From the NCBI GenBank assembly GCA_024696565.1, contig JAILGR010000135.1, positions 1-9,601 of the forward strand: DNA of 9,601 nucleotides. The letters run 5' to 3'. The notes under the pieces were generated by a model. That model made no database searches. It was not told the origin of the DNA and saw only the letters and a program-made list of their open reading frames with translations. Both the position numbers and the translations under genes were made by a program. Origin of the DNA: Acholeplasmatales bacterium (GTDB taxonomy: Bacteria; Bacillota_I; Bacilli_A; Acholeplasmatales; Anaeroplasmataceae). This document shows positions 7,594 to 9,601 of the stretch, one piece after another; the stretch's first letter is position 1, and every line of letters begins with the position of its first letter.

Positions 7594-7604
7594 AAGGAGA
7601 AATG
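7594..7604 (+). promoter_or_regulatory. SD with unusually short spacing before the lipoprotein start
   Basis: AAGGAG at 7594-7599 is separated from ATG 7602-7604 by only two bases, where five to nine is usual. No other ATG, GTG or TTG in frame offers a better start, and the ATG gives a textbook lipoprotein signal. The tight spacing and the P13 helix just upstream suggest a weak, easily blocked initiation site. Confidence 0.75.
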
Positions 7605-8804
7605 AAAAAGAAGTTATTTGGATGTGCTATTTTATTAGGCCTAGGATTAGCACTAACTTCATGCTCTTCTAACGAAGAACCAAAAGGATCTTATACAGTT
7701 AAAGTATATGATTTTGATGGTAGCATGGTAGGTGAAAAAGTATTAGATATTAATAAATATCCAACACTTGAAAGTGGTCTAAAAGAAAACTTTTCTGTTA
7801 AATCAACAGGAGAAGGAGAAAACTTATTTATTACTAGCATAAATAATACTATGGTAGATAATAACTGGTACTTAGCATTCTATGAAAACAATACTATGGC
7901 ATCTGTAGGAGTTGGTTCTGCAGTTGTAGATGATGGTGATGTTTTTGAATTCAAAAATGAATGCTGGAACACAACTGAATCAGGCTATGGTGCATTTGAT
8001 TCATATGATGTATTAGTTGATAAAGTAGTTTATTCTTATGCTAAAAATAAACTACAAGATAAGCTTAAGGCTTATGATAGCATAGGTGCTATTCCATATG
8101 AATTATTAGGTATTTATATGATGCAATCTAATAATTATGATGAAAATTTCTTTAATACTAATGGTCTAGCAGATGCTTATAAAACAGCAATTACATCAAC
8201 TGATGTAACTACCCTAACAGGTGCAAGCTTTGCTAAATGGTATTTTGGCGCTAGAATGATTAATACTAATTTAGATGCATTCAAAACTGCATACACTAAT
8301 TATTTAGATAGTGTAACAGCTTATAATGAATGGGATGAATTTACACTTCCATTTACATTAACATTTGCTAAAGGATTAAATTTAGAAAGCCATGTTTCTT
8401 CAAATGTTATTAATACAGAATATTTAGCAGGAACTAGTATGGGGCCAGATGGATTATCTTGGCAAATTACAGGTTTAGCAGAATACAAAACTATTGAAGA
8501 ATATGTATTACGTAATAATTTAACAAAGGCTGCATTAGATAATTCTTTTATAGAAGCAGGAAAAGGTGTATCTTTAGGTATTATGTTAATGGCTTATGCT
8601 GCATGTAATTATAATGTTAGAACTGCAGATTTTGCAGATTCAAAAGATGTACTTGAATACTTATTTGATAATTATTATGATGACCAAAACAATAAATTTA
8701 GCATTGAAGGTGAAGGTGACGTTTCATCTAACCAACTTTATGCTGCATTAATGGCATATAAGATTCAAAGAGATCAAAAGAAGGCCGTGAATATTTTTGC
8801 TTAA
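7602..8804 (+). CDS. Riboswitch-controlled lipoprotein, DUF4430 plus transcobalamin-like helical toroid; probable cobalamin-binding protein
   Basis: 400 residues. MKKK, a hydrophobic core and the lipobox LTSC (Cys21) make a lipoprotein signal, so the mature protein is anchored on the outer face of the membrane. Residues about 30-120 match DUF4430 (transcobalamin-like C-terminal domain): YTVKVYDFDG strand, ENLFITSINN, WYLAFYENNTMASVGVG around Trp89, and the closing DDGDVFEFK. Residues about 135-395 are helical with features of the alpha/alpha-toroid (prenyltransferase/terpenoid-cyclase-like) fold, such as DVLEYLFDNYYDDQNNKFS followed by SSNQLYAALMAYK. Human transcobalamin and intrinsic factor hold B12 between just these two domains, but with the toroid first. 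Only one histidine is present (His264). The upstream riboswitch argues for a role in cobalamin capture. The ligand is inferred; other corrinoids are possible. Its last eight bases overlap the next gene. Confidence 0.85.
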   Translation: MKKKLFGCAILLGLGLALTSCSSNEEPKGSYTVKVYDFDGSMVGEKVLDINKYPTLESGLKENFSVKSTGEGENLFITSINNTMVDNNWYLAFYENNTMASVGVGSAVVDDGDVFEFKNECWNTTESGYGAFDSYDVLVDKVVYSYAKNKLQDKLKAYDSIGAIPYELLGIYMMQSNNYDENFFNTNGLADAYKTAITSTDVTTLTGASFAKWYFGARMINTNLDAFKTAYTNYLDSVTAYNEWDEFTLPFTLTFAKGLNLESHVSSNVINTEYLAGTSMGPDGLSWQITGLAEYKTIEEYVLRNNLTKAALDNSFIEAGKGVSLGIMLMAYAACNYNVRTADFADSKDVLEYLFDNYYDDQNNKFSIEGEGDVSSNQLYAALMAYKIQRDQKKAVNIFA

Positions 8805-9601
8805 GAAAATAGGGAGGGCACTTCTTGGTGTCCTCCTTGTTTCATTAATGGTAGCTTCTATTGTCTATATAATTATTAGTAATAATCAAAAATCTAAATC
8901 ATCAGGAACTATTATAATTGTTGTTAATTCTATAGATGATGAAATATTAGATCAAAGACGTATAAGCTATAACGAGGGCGACACTTTATTTGAAGTTGTA
9001 AGTAAAGAATACGAAGTAGTATATAAAATTACAATGTATGGTCATTATATAACTGGTATTAAAACTGACACTTTTAGCGTAGAAACTGATGGTTTAAGTG
9101 GTTGGATTTGGCTTGAAGTTGGTTACTTAAAGGATGGTAAAAAATATAATGACCAAATAGATTTTAATGATTATGATATAAAAAACGCGACATCGGGAAT
9201 CGATGGACTAAATCTTGTAGATGGTATGATTTTTGCCATGAATCAAAGAGATAATAGTCATAATGCTTCTATACTAAATCATGAAATATCATTTACGAAT
9301 AATAATTCTAATTTAATATTTCAAATAATTATTTATTCATTATGTGGATTATTTGTTATTGGATTTATTATTTATTTAATATTATCTAGAAGAAGTAATA
9401 ACCCAATTACAATAAAGGAATTATGTATATTAGCCTTTATGACAGTTATCTTATTTATTCAAGAAGAACTATTATCATTTATTCCTAATTTTCAATTTAC
9501 ATTTTTGTTAATTGCAGTATATACAAAAGTATTTGGCTTTAAGAAAACATCAATGATAGTATTGGCCCATATATTATTAGATAATATTTTTATGGGTAGT
9601 G
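8797..9601 (+). CDS. Membrane protein, DUF4430-like domain fused to a putative ECF S-component (3' end cut by window)
   Basis: The frame is open from a TGA at 8788-8790 to the window end (268 residues seen). The best start is TTG 8797, overlapping the lipoprotein stop. It gives MLKKIGRALL and a signal anchor to about residue 27; a weak AAGAAGG lies 12 bases upstream. Residues about 38-165 look like a second DUF4430-type beta domain: TIIIVVN, EGDTLFEVVSKEYEVVY, WIWLEV, LVDGMIFAM. A membrane segment at 174-196 returns to the cytoplasm. After a basic RRSNN turn, residues from 205 on contain repeated membrane segments with SFIPNFQFTFLLIAVYTKVFG and HILLDNIFMG, typical of ECF-transporter S-components. 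By context it would pass cobalamin from the lipoprotein to an ECF module. The first ATG in frame (8848) would lose the basic N-terminus and has no SD. The fusion and substrate are inference. Confidence 0.75.
   Translation, partial: MLKKIGRALLGVLLVSLMVASIVYIIISNNQKSKSSGTIIIVVNSIDDEILDQRRISYNEGDTLFEVVSKEYEVVYKITMYGHYITGIKTDTFSVETDGLSGWIWLEVGYLKDGKKYNDQIDFNDYDIKNATSGIDGLNLVDGMIFAMNQRDNSHNASILNHEISFTNNNSNLIFQIIIYSLCGLFVIGFIIYLILSRRSNNPITIKELCILAFMTVILFIQEELLSFIPNFQFTFLLIAVYTKVFGFKKTSMIVLAHILLDNIFMGS
8807..8842 (+). other. Terminator-like hairpin inside the start of the second DUF4430 gene
   Basis: Bases 8811-8821 (AGGGAGGGCAC) pair with 8828-8838 (GTGTCCTCCTT): 11 pairs including two G-T, around the 6-base loop TTCTTG. 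Four weaker pairs extend the stem outward to 8807/8842. It is far richer in G+C than its surroundings and is preceded by A-rich and followed by moderately T-rich sequence (TTGTTTCATT). The T run is too broken for a standard intrinsic terminator, so partial termination, slowing of translation or protection of the upstream mRNA are all possible. Confidence 0.6.

Noticed and set aside
8811..8842. Intrinsic terminator ending the lipoprotein transcript
   Set aside because: The T run after the stem is broken (TTGTTTCATT) and the stem encodes part of a convincing signal anchor in an open frame, so a complete terminator is not supported; listed as a hairpin instead.
1..9601. tRNA, rRNA, CRISPR array, insertion sequence or prophage genes
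   Set aside because: No cloverleaf, conserved rRNA segment, spaced direct repeats, transposase motifs or terminal inverted repeats were seen on either strand.

Overview
The window is AT-rich DNA (roughly 30% GC by eye) from a low-GC Gram-positive bacterium. HprK, Lgt, PpaX and WhiA are neighbours, as in Bacillota. TGA is used as a stop (ends of the lgt-ppaX and whiA genes), so the mycoplasma code 4 does not apply. The compact gene packing, the loss of rapZ/yvcK from the usual hprK-to-whiA neighbourhood and the lipoprotein-rich envelope fit an uncultured or host-associated member of class Bacilli near the Erysipelotrichia/Mollicutes. That placement is inference, not a measured result.

Layout, all on the + strand. 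3-164: tail of a small membrane protein. 174-1097: hprK. 1110-2627: one polypeptide joining Lgt to a PpaX-type pyrophosphatase. 2629-3567: whiA. 3564-4436: metF. 4414-5034: stand-alone methionine synthase reactivation protein. 5016-7355: metH without its reactivation domain. These genes are separated by at most 12 bases or overlap, each mostly with its own Shine-Dalgarno (SD), so they look like one transcription unit. The only sizeable non-coding stretch, 7356-7601 (246 bases), is filled by a cobalamin riboswitch. It precedes 7602-8804, a lipoprotein with an N-terminal DUF4430 (transcobalamin-C-like) domain and a helical toroid-like remainder. Then comes 8797-9601 (cut by the window end), a membrane protein with a second DUF4430-like domain joined to the start of what looks like an ECF transporter S-component.

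How it fits together: HprK and PpaX belong to catabolite control (the PpaX part removes the pyrophosphate HprK makes), and Lgt makes lipoproteins. MetF, the reactivation protein and MetH form the cobalamin-dependent methionine branch. The riboswitch module directly after metH most likely imports the cobalamin that MetH needs. The riboswitch module is the most interesting part: a bacterial surface counterpart of transcobalamin/intrinsic factor, with inverted domain order, next to a membrane protein in which a similar beta domain is fused to a putative vitamin-transport subunit. A strong terminator-like hairpin lies inside the first codons of that second gene and may set the ratio of the two proteins.
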